Shown here one piece after another: positions 24,300 to 36,475 of a stretch of 64,000 bases of DNA. The position numbers and the translations under genes were made by a program. The notes beneath the pieces are model-generated. The model searched no databases and was not told where the DNA came from. It worked only from the letters and a program-made list of their open reading frames with translations. Origin of the DNA: Clarkia xantiana subsp. parviflora (taxonomy: Eukaryota > Streptophyta > Magnoliopsida > Myrtales > Onagraceae); the NCBI GenBank assembly GCA_036873135.1, contig JAPTYO010000017.1:8246001-8310000 (forward strand), read 5' to 3'. Numbering within the stretch: the stretch's first letter is position 1; each line of letters starts with the position of its first letter.

Positions 24300-24680
24300 G
24301 AGGTGCAGTAGCATCGCAAAGTAAGTACGGGTCTAACCATGGAAAGCTTTGCAACAACGTCACGCGGGGTGTGCCCAACTGACGGATGGAAAAACGCATA
24401 GCATAGAGCAAGTAGCGTCTTGCCACAACATCGCCTTGAAATGGTTCAAGAGACGGTAAAAACTACAAGGCGTATTGATACGACCTCTGTTCCGCCCCTT
24501 GGGTTAACCAAGTTGAGGCGTAGTAGCATCACAAAGTAAGTACGGGTCTAACCATGGAAAGCTTTGCAACAACATCACGCGGGATGTCCCAACTGACGGA
24601 TGGAAAAACGCATAGTATAGAACAAGTAGCGTCCTGTCACAACGTCGCCTTAGAGTGGAACTAATAGACAGTATAAACTA
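24300..24680 (+). repeat. tandem duplication, about 215-bp period
   Basis: GTAAGTACGGGTCTAACCAT occurs at 24321 and 24536. The following block through CAACTGACGGATGG and the CAAGTAGCGTC stretch is also repeated. Confidence 0.75.
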
Positions 24681-27595
24681 ATGTCTTGCCTCGCCATGAC
24701 GATCCTACTACATGCCAAGTGCCAAGTGCCAGCGCCGAGTGCAATACTATCCCATGATCTTGTGTGTTACTATATATAAACACGGCAAGTACTCGATACA
24801 CTCATTACGCCATTCCTTGGGTTTAAAACAAGATGGGCATTCATGACACTTAGCGACGCACGTCCTATTGTCGCAGCTACGGATGCGTATCCACTACATC
24901 AAGGATTCTTATCCTATCATGCAAGTCCAATGTATACGGACGACTATGGTAACGCAAGGTATGAAAGACTACTAACGAGTTATCATGAATTTCCACTATG
25001 ATCATGACAGGTCTATTCGACAACATCAAACGTATATACAAAAGGTTCAGGGAACAACACCCGGCATAACCTCAACCCAGACATGGGGAACAACAACTAT
25101 GTACAAAGCTTGGTAGAGCGAACACAGTCAACCTAGTACAACATGCAAGTGGTATACTCCACTCAACACCTGCATAGCCTATACGGCCCTTACAAACCAG
25201 CCTATGCGGCATCTAGCTACATGCATAACCAACATGGCAATGCGCGACTAGTCAGGCTAACAGTACATATATAATTATGGTACTAACGCCTATACATATA
25301 TATTAGTCTATGCTTGCAGGACACACATGTCTATTCACATAATCTATGAAGAGTTTCAAGGTTCGACCATTATCGCGAACAATTCCACAATACCAAGCCT
25401 ATATAAACAAGGGCTAACATCATACAAGTTTTGATTCAAACATCATCGTCAACAAACACAATATTAGCACAATGTGCAAACCGCACCTTGAGTGCGCAAG
25501 GGTGCTACATGATCGGTAGCAGACTTAGCAAATATACCAAGTTGACCAAACAGAAGCACGGGGGCAAGAGTATACACACCATGCATGAATCATACATCAA
25601 GATGACAACGCCTGTCTAGACGTCATCGTGGAATAATTGCGCACCTTGCTATCATCAGCAACCTTCTTGCGAAGGATAGTCATGTCGGATTCAAGAGCAA
25701 CAACTCAAACCTATCAAACAAAGGCAGAAGCCTTCAATCCAACAACCTTAGCATCCAAGCAGGGAACTTTCATGTTCACTCAGCTATTGCATAACAAACA
25801 ACATCATGCTTCTTGGAGAAAAAATACAAAGGTGAAGAGAGTGGTAATACCCACCACGATTTACAAATAGTTCCATTTTCAACAAGGAACGAGAACCGAA
25901 GAACACGCGAACAACCTATAACAGGAGTAAAGAATGATACTCACAAGGGTAAAGCAAGCAAGGCGCACGGGGGCAAAGTGAATATGCATACGCGCGACCC
26001 TTCAACACGCGATCCCTCAGCAATACTACCATCAAAGAAGCAAAAAAGAATGATAGATGCAACAAGTTCAATGGAAGATCAGCAACATAAGCAATATTCT
26101 CGCTCCAAGCGGCTCCTCCACCGAGATCCGGTCCCTCGACACGGGGGCAGAAAGGGCAGACGGGCGAGTCCAAACCTCAACATCTTTCCCTTTGTTGTGG
26201 GAAAGATACTTCAACGACTCGCCACTAGCAGTAAACTCAGATCACTCGGAGTTGCTCGAAGGACGAATCTCGAAGTCGGATCACTTAATTCCTAATCAAG
26301 TAAGAGTATTGTTGACAATGACGACGCTAAGACGACCACGTCCGACTCGGACTCCGAAAAGCAAGAAGATCACTATCTAACCGGGATCTGAAAAAGTATC
26401 ACTTCCAAGGGCAGCGCTACGTCAACACCCTAGGAGGAGGGCAACACATCGTTCACAAACTAAGTATGGAGTCATCAAGCGAACACGTGTGCGCCGACGC
26501 ATTGAGAGAGGAGGCAACACCTCCCGTTCAGAAACTAAAGATAGTAGCAACAATCATGGCATAGCGAGTTCATGCTTCGGCACGTCGACAAGAGGCGTAA
26601 CAGCTCATCTCCAAATGCTAAGTGTAACTGCCATGATCGCGAGGACGCGTACGCGTGTGTCGACATACCAATGTGAGATCTACTACTTCAAGATTAAGCG
26701 GCTAACCTGTCCGCGCATCTTTAAGCGGCTATCATGTCCTCACATCTCCAAGTGGCTATCATATCCGCGTCTCTCGAAGTGTCTATCACGTCCATGTATC
26801 GCCAAATGTCCCGTATGTTGGCGCAACACCCCATGTCTGCAAAATCAGCTAAGTCTGGATGTGTACTCTGGAAAATACGCTTTGCAACTCAACTTACATG
26901 GATGAACAAAAACTTGATCAGCGCGTGTATATGCGACAGTCATCAATGCAAGCATCAAGCAACAAACACTCTCCTGATGGAGATAACTGCAAACCTATAG
27001 ACTTCTTAGTCTCTATACCTTACATAGCGAACATCCCCCTCGTGGGGCAACTCTATGTCGAAATGGGCCTCGTCCCGACAGCTACGTACATTACGTGATC
27101 TACGCGCGTCTACATGATACTATGCCTTTGCTTAAGGTAACAAGTGCGAATATGATTATGGCACTAGCATTTATACTTGCATGTATCTTCTAATTAATGC
27201 AGGTCTACAACATGTATATTGGAATATAAGGAAAAATCTAAGTGTTCAAGTGGTTACAACACACGCGCTAACTGCGCGCGCATCAAGCACGTACATGAAA
27301 AGCGACGCGCTTACATAATGCTACACCGTTGCTTAATGACTACAGTATATGCCTTAGCATGCTTGGGAAATTATAAGTGTTCAAGATACTATACCACGCA
27401 CGCTACGATCATGCATGCAACAAACGACGCGCGCAATGAACACGCGTACAGTAATCACGTCCACGACGTGTGTTCCTATTAGTCAAGAAAAGATTAAAAT
27501 CATCTTCTACAACAATCATGTTTATGATATCAAGTGGACGCATTCATGAGTTGACGACATGCTAGTCACTATACTAGTATGGTCATGGAGCTCGA

Positions 27596-27830
27596 CTATC
27601 AAGGAATATTTTCTAAGTGTTCCACCATGTCACAATTTGACTGATAACAAGCGTCGACTATCAAGGAATATTTTCTAAGTGTTCCACCATGTCAGCAGTC
27701 GAATGATAGCAAGTGACAATTATCAAGAAATATTTTCTAAGTGTTTCACCATGATAGCAGACGGCACACGACATATGACAAATAGTAAGCATCAACCATC
27801 AAGAAATATTCTCTAAGTGTTTTATCATAA
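27596..27830 (+). repeat. four AATATTTTCTAAGTGTT repeats, 62-76-bp spacing
   Basis: Units start at about 27601, 27663, 27725 and 27801. They share the AATATTTTCTAAGTGTT core with the 66-bp array at 10869-11290. Confidence 0.75.
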
Positions 27831-29002
27831 AGGAGATAACGATGATCAACTATCAACAATCAACATTAAGCATGTTCGAACGCTATCTACATCATGGTGC
27901 AACATGTCGACAATTACCACCATACATTGGGGGAGTATTATTACTCACAATCATATTTATAAATTTTCAGCACTTAGCCAAAATTTTGGCCGATTTGTGG
28001 AACTAACCTCTTGTAGGAATTTTATCAAACACCTTGTGGGCATGCTAGAGTAAACAATTTCAAGAGATAATCAAGATCAAATTGGATCCAAGCAATGTTA
28101 AAAATGGTTTAGCCATACCCGAAATAGAACTCACCACCTCAAGACGATCGAACCACCACGAAAACCACCACCAAAGGCTGCCGGAAAATTCCACGCGCTA
28201 CAGTTGTGGATGCCACGCGCCGTCCCAGCCACTACGAGCTGCCCTTGTGCCGCCGTGACTCGTCACCATTATCCCGTCGCCATCAAGGTGATTAAATGTA
28301 GCCGACCAATGTGATTTAGCTCCCAAGTTTGCTACGCCAAGGTTTCTTCTCCTTCAAGAAATGAGAGAGATCCTAAAAACTACTAAGTGGGGACACTTGA
28401 CTAATGAATGCTCTCCCTCATCTCCACTAATGGTGTTTGTACCTATGGGTAACCCTTGATCGCTCTCTATTTTTTACAAGTCCCTAGTGGCATGACTAAG
28501 TGTTTTTACATCCTTGTTACAACACACGTCATTTTTTAGACTCGACATGTGCAATCATACTCATGTGCTATACATCCATGATTTATTTATCTTAATCCAT
28601 GATCCATGTTTTCATCATCACATAGTCGATTGCATGATTTTATTATTAATAACACGTCATTGCATCATGTACACCCTTATCATCACACTCGTCACACGCG
28701 TGTCGGGTACGCCCATTGCTAACACATTCATGATTAGTACATTCTTATGCACGTCGACACCCATGAACATGATTACATAAATTTATAACTCGTCGCATAT
28801 GTTGGTCATATATATATGCATATCTGTTACACCAATCCTGTCAGCAGATATCAAATACTCGCCAAGAAAAATAAAGTTAGGCGAAATCAAGGCCCGCTTG
28901 CCCAACCGACAATAAACCATCGCTGAGGTCAGCATCAGGCCCAAATTAGACATGTATCATATCTTAAAATAGAGTCAATAAAGGGTCAAGCCATTATTTG
29001 AC

Positions 29003-29013
29003 TCGGGGGCAAG
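29003..29013 (+). promoter_or_regulatory. polypurine tract
   Basis: TCGGGGGCAAG abuts the 3' LTR, identical in form to the tract at 12351-12362. Confidence 0.65.
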
Positions 29014-29587
29014 TGATGGATATATGCCCAATTCGGGTTCGTATTTACATTCCGGACTTCGCAAACACATCAAAATCACATGAACCGTCAAAATACGCTC
29101 CCGAGATTCAAAACACGCGTCCGGATTGCCATAGACGACCCGGATCGCGCCAGGATCGTCCGAACCCGACGTGACCCGAGACGTCGTCTGCAGCGTGCGT
29201 ATTCCATTTGTGTCCTCACACCAAGTTAGAGTTTTCTAATAGCCAACCTTGATCAAACCAGACGACGGTTCACACTTTCTTTTAAACCGGCGTCGAACCG
29301 CACAAAAACCGAGATCTGACCGGCGTCATCCATTTTACGTTACATTCACTTGAGATCTGCTTAGAAGCTCTGACTTCTCTCTAGATTTCTCTCTCTAGAA
29401 TTCTCATTTAAGCATCGGAGAGGGCTCAACCGGCACCACCACACCCCCCTTCCGTGCTGGTTGCTGCCCCTGTGTGCAGGTCCGGACGACAAGCTTCAAT
29501 TTAGGAGCGTGAAGTTGAAGGACCGAACACAGCGATCAAATTGAAGATTCGTCGAGTATGTTACATCAAGCAGGTTCGGAAGAAACA
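29014..29587 (+). repeat. 3' LTR (574 bp)
   Basis: It matches 19386-20009 with several small deletions, including loss of the TATA segment near 29320. The stem-loop is AACCGGCAC/GTGCTGGTT (29428-29436 and 29454-29462). Confidence 0.82.
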
Positions 29588-31050
29588 GATTATATTTCGA
29601 ATCTAATATTCTTTTTGAGTTCATGTATGAGTTCGGTTTGGTTGAAAATGAATTGTATGCACAATTTGTGTCAACGGCACTGTTGTATCCTGGGAGGTAA
29701 TCGTCCCTTAATAAACTTCGTTGCATATCATGAGGGTGAGGTGGGGCGAAATTGCCTTAAGGAGACCGTGAATAGCACGGGCCTAGTTAAAACTCGTATT
29801 TCCCATTACTTGTTAATTGTATGTTGATTACCACATAATAATTATTTAGATTTTAGTTCTACATATTTCAGAATAGTGCTTTACCCCTGTATCGACTAAA
29901 CGAGCTGCTTTATTTCATTTGATTACTCATGCTTATTCAAAAGCATTGTTGTTTTTAGGCTCCCAAGCAGTGGGAGGAGACCAGGGCTCAGACTGAAGCT
30001 GCCACCGGTATGAGAATGATGCATAATTGTCCTATCTGTCTTTTGCTCATCCACTCTGAGGGGAGGATCAAATTACGGATATCGAACGAATGGGCTAACA
30101 CTAACGCCCTCCTTCCAATCTGCCCCAGCAGCTTCTTATGTTTCTGATGACGGGCTTATCCTCCGATGCCTTATCTGAGTCTGCATCCGCTCCCAAGTCC
30201 GCTGATGCTTCAGACAGAGTCCCCTGCTTCATAGCTTTGTTTCGAGTCTGTGACCTATCTTAATTAGGGTTTGAACCCGCGATCCTTGAATGAGGGAAGT
30301 ATTGAGTCAACAATGATCACCTCGGGACACAGTTTGGGAAAGGGAAGACAGAGATTACAGAGATTTTCAAAAAGTCTGATATAGTGGTGCATAACAGAAA
30401 ATGAGACTATAAGTTTCGAGCATCACATTATTAATTGGAACGTAACGATTAAACGCGTGTAAACTATAATTATTAGGAAAAATTCTAAATTAATTTTAAA
30501 ATGAAATTTTTTACCTTAAATTTCTATTTTTTAAATATAATTTACCAAAAGATCTAATTATGTACAAAGTCACTACGCATTCGTAAGGATAACAACTAAC
30601 ACCCTTGTTATTATTCACTCTAAGTCGGAGCACGTTATTTTTACTCCCTAAATAAATAAATGAACAAAGAAACTAAGGATAATACAAAAATATACAACTG
30701 CCTCATTTCTATGCCATTAAATATATAAACTACCTTATATTCATGACATTAATAAGCTTACCATAAACGGCATAGAGCTTAATTATAATTTCCTTCTATA
30801 TAAATTATTATTTAATAAAAATGAGATAATTAACAATTTGCACAGCGCACTATCCATATTTTAAAATTTTAAAATATGTTTAAGATCATTTTGAGAATAT
30901 CAATTTATAAGTTGAAATTTAATAATAAAAAAAAAGGATAAAAAGCTTAATTTCAAACAATTTAGAAAACACCACAAGACCTATTAATTTTTCCATTTAT
31001 TCGCTAATGTGGCAGACAATTTTACAATGAAATTTTATTAAGTCATTCTT
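29588..31050. other. intergenic flank; possible exon relics, no supported gene
   Basis: AT-rich sequence. A 49-bp open stretch at 29959-30007 is bordered by TTTTTAG and GTATGAG, like a small exon. Segments near 29690-29790 and 30125-30230 have more codon-like composition, but I cannot tie them into a gene. Confidence 0.3.
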
Positions 31051-31467
31051 TCATATATAGGAAAATGTATATATTTCTTTTGGCCGATAATGGAAAATAT
31101 AGTTAGTGTTTACAAAAAAAAAAATATTGTATATATATATAAATAAGATAAAATAGACACAAGTGGGGGAGGAGATGTTGCTTAATTGTATGTATAGTAA
31201 TAACAATTGTGTTATTACTAAATATTTCCGTGTTTTTAGCACCAATAGTTGATTTTACCGGCCAAACGGTCGATAAGTTAAGACTCCGGATTGACCAGGC
31301 AAGGGAGGGGTGAGTAGTAAGTAAAACATTTGACTCATTTCTTTTCTCTCTCTTTCTCACTCTCCTTATTAATTGAAGATCGTCCAAAATTCAGTATTGC
31401 CCGCCCTTATCTCCCTCCCTCCATTGCCTTGCATTGCCAGAAGTGAAGTGAATCGTCGCTCTTCGCA
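31051..31467 (+). promoter_or_regulatory. probable promoter and 5' UTR of the SMR-like gene
   Basis: A TATATATATAAATA stretch near 31130 and a pyrimidine-rich CTCTCTCTTTCTCACTCTCC tract near 31345 lie upstream of the ATG. These are common plant promoter and leader features. The transcription start cannot be fixed from sequence alone. Confidence 0.4.
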
Positions 31468-31857
31468 ATGCTGAAGCTCAACCCACCCTCGGCTGTCAAC
31501 CCCGATGTTGAGACTCTTTGCGACCATGTCAAAGATATCGCAATCGAAGCTGATCAAGAAGTCGCCGCCGGAGGAGGAGAGGAGTTGAAGGTGGCTGTGA
31601 CGCCCACTCCGATGGAAACTTCCGATGAGGAGTGCAAGACGCCTAGAGGGGAAGAGTATCAGATTCCAGAAATCACCAGTTGTCCTCCGGCACCCAAGCG
31701 CCCCAAGAACATGAGGAATTTGCCTGCACAGTCTTTCTCTCTCATGCCCAAACTCGATTCTCCGGAGAGCGACGCTGATGAAGATGAAGATGAAGATGAA
31801 GATGATGATGATGATGCCATTGCCCCGTCTGAGATTAACTGGACCCCCTCTACTTGA
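31468..31857 (+). CDS. SIAMESE-RELATED (SMR)-like cyclin-dependent kinase inhibitor
   Basis: An intronless ORF of 129 codons with ATG at 31468 and TGA at 31855-31857. Residues about 52-80 read ECKTPRGEEYQIPEITSCPP and continue APKRPK. This matches the plant SIM/SMR signature of a C-T-P segment, a short spacer with an IP dipeptide, and CPPAP followed by basic residues. SMR proteins bind CDK-cyclin complexes in the nucleus and promote exit from mitosis and endoreduplication. Size and lack of introns fit the family. The C-terminus is a run of Asp/Glu (about residues 104-118) coded by GATGAA repeats, then EINWTPST. It is the only convincing host gene here, about 1.9 kb from one retroelement and 0.8 kb from a satellite array. 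Subfamily assignment is uncertain. Confidence 0.75.
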   Translation: MLKLNPPSAVNPDVETLCDHVKDIAIEADQEVAAGGGEELKVAVTPTPMETSDEECKTPRGEEYQIPEITSCPPAPKRPKNMRNLPAQSFSLMPKLDSPESDADEDEDEDEDDDDDAIAPSEINWTPST

Positions 31858-32662
31858 ATCATCATAACATGTAACTTTTATTTTATAAGTATTATTACTA
31901 GATCAGACAGTAACTAAAATCAATCTAGGGTTTCATTCGAGATCGATCTTAGGGTTAATTTCCATCTTTCTTCTTCTTCTTCTTCTTCTTTTATGATGGA
32001 TGATCTATCTAACTCAACTGCAATAGTTTCTCTAATGTCTCTTTTTCTATATTATTGCGGTATTGTTTCTTTTCGGCAATTATGATGCACATATACTACT
32101 GGATTAAAGGGTTGGTGAGATTAGGGTAGACAACTAATTGTGTTTCACTAGATTTTAATTACTCCGCTGTCTGGGTAAATTCAACTATGGAAGCCAAGCC
32201 AACCCATTTAATTCTATCCATATATATATATATGAAGGTTATTAATTTTTCTATGAATATATATGGAAGGGTTAATATATCTTTGGCATGTTAATATACA
32301 GTAGATTGTTGAGTTGCCATTAGTTGTTGTTGATTGGAGTTTCATTTTCTTATCTACCCGAATTAGGCAGCAGGTAATATAGTAATTTAATCAATTATTT
32401 AATTACTTGCTCTGAATAATTAATTAACCTACCTCGTTTATCATGCTCCTATTTCCTAACTTGATACGTTTCCTATAGCTGTTTGAAAATAAAATAAAAC
32501 TTGCTTCAAACATTAAGAATTTCTGTTTTCTTTATTTATTTTTTTGGCAATACTTTCTATTCAATCAGTTTGGTGTAAACCTGTGTTTGTCTGTAATGGT
32601 GCTAACTTATACTAAAGGTTGGTTGGTTCGATTTTTCAAGTACGAGCCCGGCTATATTCGAA
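31858..32662. other. 3' flank of the SMR-like gene with microsatellites
   Basis: It includes a CTT repeat (about 31970-31992), a TA run near 32221 and AT-rich sequence. The 3' UTR and poly(A) site probably lie in the first 300 bp. No other gene is seen. Confidence 0.5.
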
Positions 32663-34533
32663 AATTGGATATTATAACTTGAATCAATCAATAATACATT
32701 ATAACTTGAATGACATCTCTCCAATTTTAAAGATTGTCTGCATTGTCGTGACGCTATTAATAGAGATCAGCGGCATCTCCTAAATTTTTTATTATATTAT
32801 AACTTGAATCATCAATAATATATATTATAACTTGAATGACATCTCTCTAATTTTAAAGATTGTCTACATTGTCGTGACGTTATTAATACAAATTGGTGGC
32901 ATCTCCTAAAAATCTTTATTATATTATAACTTGAATCAATCAATAATACATTATAACTTGCATGACATCTCTCCAATTTTAAAGATTGTCTGCATTGTCG
33001 TGATGTTATTAATAGAGATCGGCGGCATCTCCTAATTTTTTTATAATATTATAACTTGAATCATCAATAATATATATATATATATATATTATAACTTGAA
33101 TGACATCTCTCCAATTTTAAAGATTGTCTACATTGTCGTGACGTTATTAATACAAATAAGAGGCATCTCCTAAAAATCTTTATTATATTATAACTTGAAT
33201 TAATCAATAATACATTATAACTTGAATGACATCTCTCCAATTTTAAAGATTGTTTGCATTGTCGTGACGCTATTAATAGAGATCGGCGGCATCTCCTAAA
33301 TTTTTTATTATATTATAACTTGAATCATCAATAATATATATTATAACTTGGAGAAATTCTTGTATACATCAGATCTACCACGTGGCGCTGATGTGTTGCC
33401 ACTTCAACCAATCAAATCGTGACATGTGGCAAGTGAGAGAGTGGACAAAGACAAATGTCACGATTTGATTGGTTGAAGGGGCAACACGTCAGCGCCACCT
33501 GGTAGATCTGATGTATACAAGAATTTCTCTATAACTTGAATGAGATCTCTCCAATTTTAAAGATTGTCTACATTGTCGTGACGTTATTAATACAAATTGG
33601 TGGCATCTCCTAAAAATCTTTATTATATTATAACTTAAATCAATCAATAATACATTATAACTTGCATGACATCTCTCCAATTTTAAAGATTGTCTGCATT
33701 GTCGTGATGTTATTAATAGAAATCGGCGGCATCTCCTAATTTTTTTATTATATTATAACTTGAATCATCAATAATATATATATTATAACTTGAATGATAT
33801 CTCTCCAATTTTAAACATTGTCTACATTGTCGTGACGTTATTAATACAAATCAGAGGCATCTCCTAATAATCTTTATTATATTATAACTTGAATTAATCA
33901 ATAATACATTATAACTTGAATGACATCTCTCCAATTTTAAAGATTGACTGCATTGTCGTGACGTTATTAATAGAGGCATCTCCTAATTTTTTTTTTTATA
34001 TTATAACTTGAATCATCAATAATATATATTATAACTTGAATGACATCTCTCCAATTTTAAAGATTGTCTACATTGTCGTGACGTTATTAATACAAATTGG
34101 TGGCATCTCCTAAAAATCTTTATTATATTATAACTTGAATCAATCAATAATACATTATAACTTGCATGACATCTCTCCAATTTTAAAGATTGTATGCATT
34201 GTCGTGATGTTATTAATAGAGATCGGCGGCATCTCCTAATTTTTTATTATATTATAACTTGAATCATCAATAATATATGTTATAATTTGAATGACATATC
34301 TCCAATTTTAAAGATTGTCTATATTGTCGTGACGTTATTAATACAAATCTGAGGCATCTCCTAAAAATCTTTTGTATATTATAACTTGAATCAATCAATA
34401 ATACATTATAACTTGAATGACATCTCTCCAATTTTAAAGATTGTATGCATTGTCGTGACGTTGTTAATAGAGATCGGCGGCATCTCCTAATTTTTTTATT
34501 ATATTATAACTCTAATCATCCATAATCTATCTA
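32663..34533. repeat. satellite-like tandem array, about 126-bp monomer in a dimeric order
   Basis: The monomer contains ATAACTTGAATGACATCTCT, CAATTTTAAAGATTGTC, CATTGTCGTGACGTTATTAA and GGCATCTCCTAA. Starts at 32701, 32826, 32952, 33091 and 33217 give about 126 bp. Two types alternate: A has GCATTG...TAGAGATCGGCGG, B has ACATTG...TACAAATTGGTGG, making a roughly 252-bp higher-order unit. The array continues at 35796-36475 beyond a Helitron, and its tail reappears at 47606-47705 and 58801-58875. Not coding. Confidence 0.85.
33351..33529. mobile_element. 179-bp MITE, Mutator-type, inside the array
   Basis: A near-perfect palindrome: GAGAAATTCTTGTATACATC at the left end is mirrored by GATGTATACAAGAATTTCTC at the right. 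The arms are about 75 bp with a loop of about 30 bp. A perfect 9-bp duplication TATAACTTG flanks it (33342-33350 and 33530-33538), taken from the satellite monomer. This points to Mutator-like transposase. The left arm carries CACGTG. Confidence 0.88.
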
Positions 34534-35795
34534 TCTATATATAATATAATTTCAAAAGGTTTTCTAGAATGTTGACAAGTAATAAAATGAGTAGATTACA
34601 TGTCAAAATAAATAAAATCTATTGGCCCATGTCAACTTACCTATCTATTTGATGATGTGTCGATTCCATGTAGGCTAAGGTAAGTGTTTAGATTTCCTCC
34701 AAGCATCCACATTGCATGTTAGAATTCGTTTCATTTTTGTGTCCGTTTTTTTAATAATTATTAATGGCAATCCACTAAAAAAAATGTTGATGCTTCTTTT
34801 TACCAATTTTTTTAAGAACTTTATTTTAATATTAAAACTATGAAATTCGATATTAAATTTTATTTTGAGAAAAATTAGTATATGTATATTGTAATATCAA
34901 TTTAATAAAACTATATTAAGTTGACATATATTGATTTTTGTTATATTTTATTTCTCACGACCACCATATTAATACAATAATCTTTTTAAAAATAATTTTT
35001 TATTTATATAATTTTATAATTAGAGATCTGGTCCGCAATTTAAACGGTATTCAAAGTATTTATTTAGATTGTTGCAATTATAGTTATTAAGTTTTTATAT
35101 ATTAAAAAAATTTAAAATATATATATATATATAATTAATTTTCCATAAAAATATATAAATAAAAACATAGAATATATTTTATTTTTTTATCATATGGAAT
35201 ATAAATAAGTATTATAGAAGTATAACAAGATTTCTTAGATATAAATTTTAATCCTTCCATTAGTTTACATTTTTTAATCATTTTATCAAATTGAATATAT
35301 CAAAAAATAGATCAATACAAAATTAATTATATCAGTGAAATTTTATAAGAAATATTATAAAAAACTTGGTAGTAATAAATTAATTAAACTAAATGAATAC
35401 TTGTTGTAAAAATAAGGATCGATACGATTAAATTGAAAATCATATATATATGTTAATTTTTTCTCCACATAATAAATGTTAATAGGAATTATTTTTGTTC
35501 AATAATGTTACTAACATAATTATTTGTGTATTATATTCACTTTGATAAAATGAGAAAAAAGAGTAAATGTTTGAAAATATAAATGTAAATGTAAGCAATT
35601 CAATCACTTTAGACTACCAAAATAATCAATTATGTTATATATTATTTTTCTATTTATATCCATTTTACGGGAAAAGAACAATTAAATCTAATTTTAGTTT
35701 TAAATTTTGATTTATAAACAATTTTAGCGACTTAAACTACAACGGTGTAAAATATATATTTTATATTCCGCGCAAAGCGCGGGACAAGTATCTAG
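34534..35795 (+). mobile_element. non-autonomous Helitron (1.26 kb)
   Basis: The 5' end is TCTATATATAATATAATTTC with A before it (34533). The 3' end has a GC hairpin CCGCGCAAAGCGCGG (about 35768-35782) ten bases before the terminal CTAG, and T follows (35796). TC...hairpin...CTRR and insertion between A and T are the Helitron hallmarks. No Rep/helicase is encoded. It sits inside a satellite monomer: the array resumes at 35796 with TATATTATAACTTGAATGAC. Confidence 0.88.
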
Positions 35796-36475
35796 TATAT
35801 ATTATAACTTGAATGACATCTCTCCAATTTTAAAGATTGTCTACATTATCGTGACATCATTAATACAGATCGGCGGCATCTCCTAAAAATCTTTATTATA
35901 TTATAACTTGAATGTCATCTCTATAGATATTGTTTACCTTGTCGCGACATAATTAATACTCATTATCATTTGTGAGTGATTACACATGCCGTTTTTATTT
36001 TTATTTTATTCATATCCCTATTTTATATATATTATAACTTGAATGATATCTCTACAATTTTAAAGATTGTCTACATTGTCGTGACATTATTAATACAACG
36101 GCATCTCCTAATTTTTTTTATTATTATAATATAACTTGAATGACATCTCTATAGAGATTGTTTACCTTGTCGCGACATAATTAATACTCATTCTCATTTG
36201 TGAGTGATTACACATGCCTTTATTGTTTTTATTTTATTCATGTCCATATTTTACTCTCCCAAAATCAATTCGGATGCATCTCTCAAATATTCATATTGGT
36301 TTTTTTATGCATATTATATTATAATTTGAGACCTCTATCCAATTTGAGAGATTGTTTACATTGTCGCGGCATCATTAATACCCATTCTCATTGTTGGATG
36401 ATTACATACGCTTTTTTATTTTTATTTATTCACGTATCTATTTTATTATCTAAAAATTCAAATCAGCGACATATC
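35796..36475. repeat. continuation of the satellite-like array, diverged units
   Basis: The ATAACTTGAATGACATCTCT monomers continue, becoming longer with added ATTACACATGCC and TTATTCAT segments. The array is interrupted at about 36476 by copia sequence and resumes at 47606. Confidence 0.75.

Larger units (their letters stand above)
20595..29002. other. non-coding interior of the LARD-like element
   Basis: No domain-bearing ORF on either strand. Blocks recur from the element at 4334-13167: the CTTGGGGGGCACCAAG hairpin near 22283, a GTTTCCTACACAA block near 23235, and a GGTCCCTCGAC block near 26130. It contains the arrays annotated below. Region 28090-28400 has higher GC and a few CCACGCG motifs but no gene. 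Confidence 0.65.
19386..29587 (+). mobile_element. non-autonomous Ty3/gypsy-type element (LARD-like), gag remnant only
   Basis: LTRs at 19386-20009 and 29014-29587 share TGATGGATATATGCCCA starts and GAAACA ends. The flanking pentamers are AATTA and GATTA, a target duplication with one mismatch. A primer-binding-site-like sequence follows the 5' LTR and a polypurine tract precedes the 3' LTR. In 9 kb of interior only a gag N-terminus is readable. The rest is non-coding with arrays related to those of the element at 4334-13167. It is a separate family: its LTRs resemble the first family only in the U3 start and R/U5 motifs. Confidence 0.82.

Noticed and set aside
30250..30285. tRNA B-box-like GGGTTTGAACCCGCGATCC, suggesting a tRNA or SINE
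   Set aside because: No A box at the right distance, no acceptor stem and no SINE tail.
31659..31865. Minus-strand ORF with a serine run opposite the SMR-like gene
   Set aside because: It is the antisense shadow of the Asp/Glu codon repeat.
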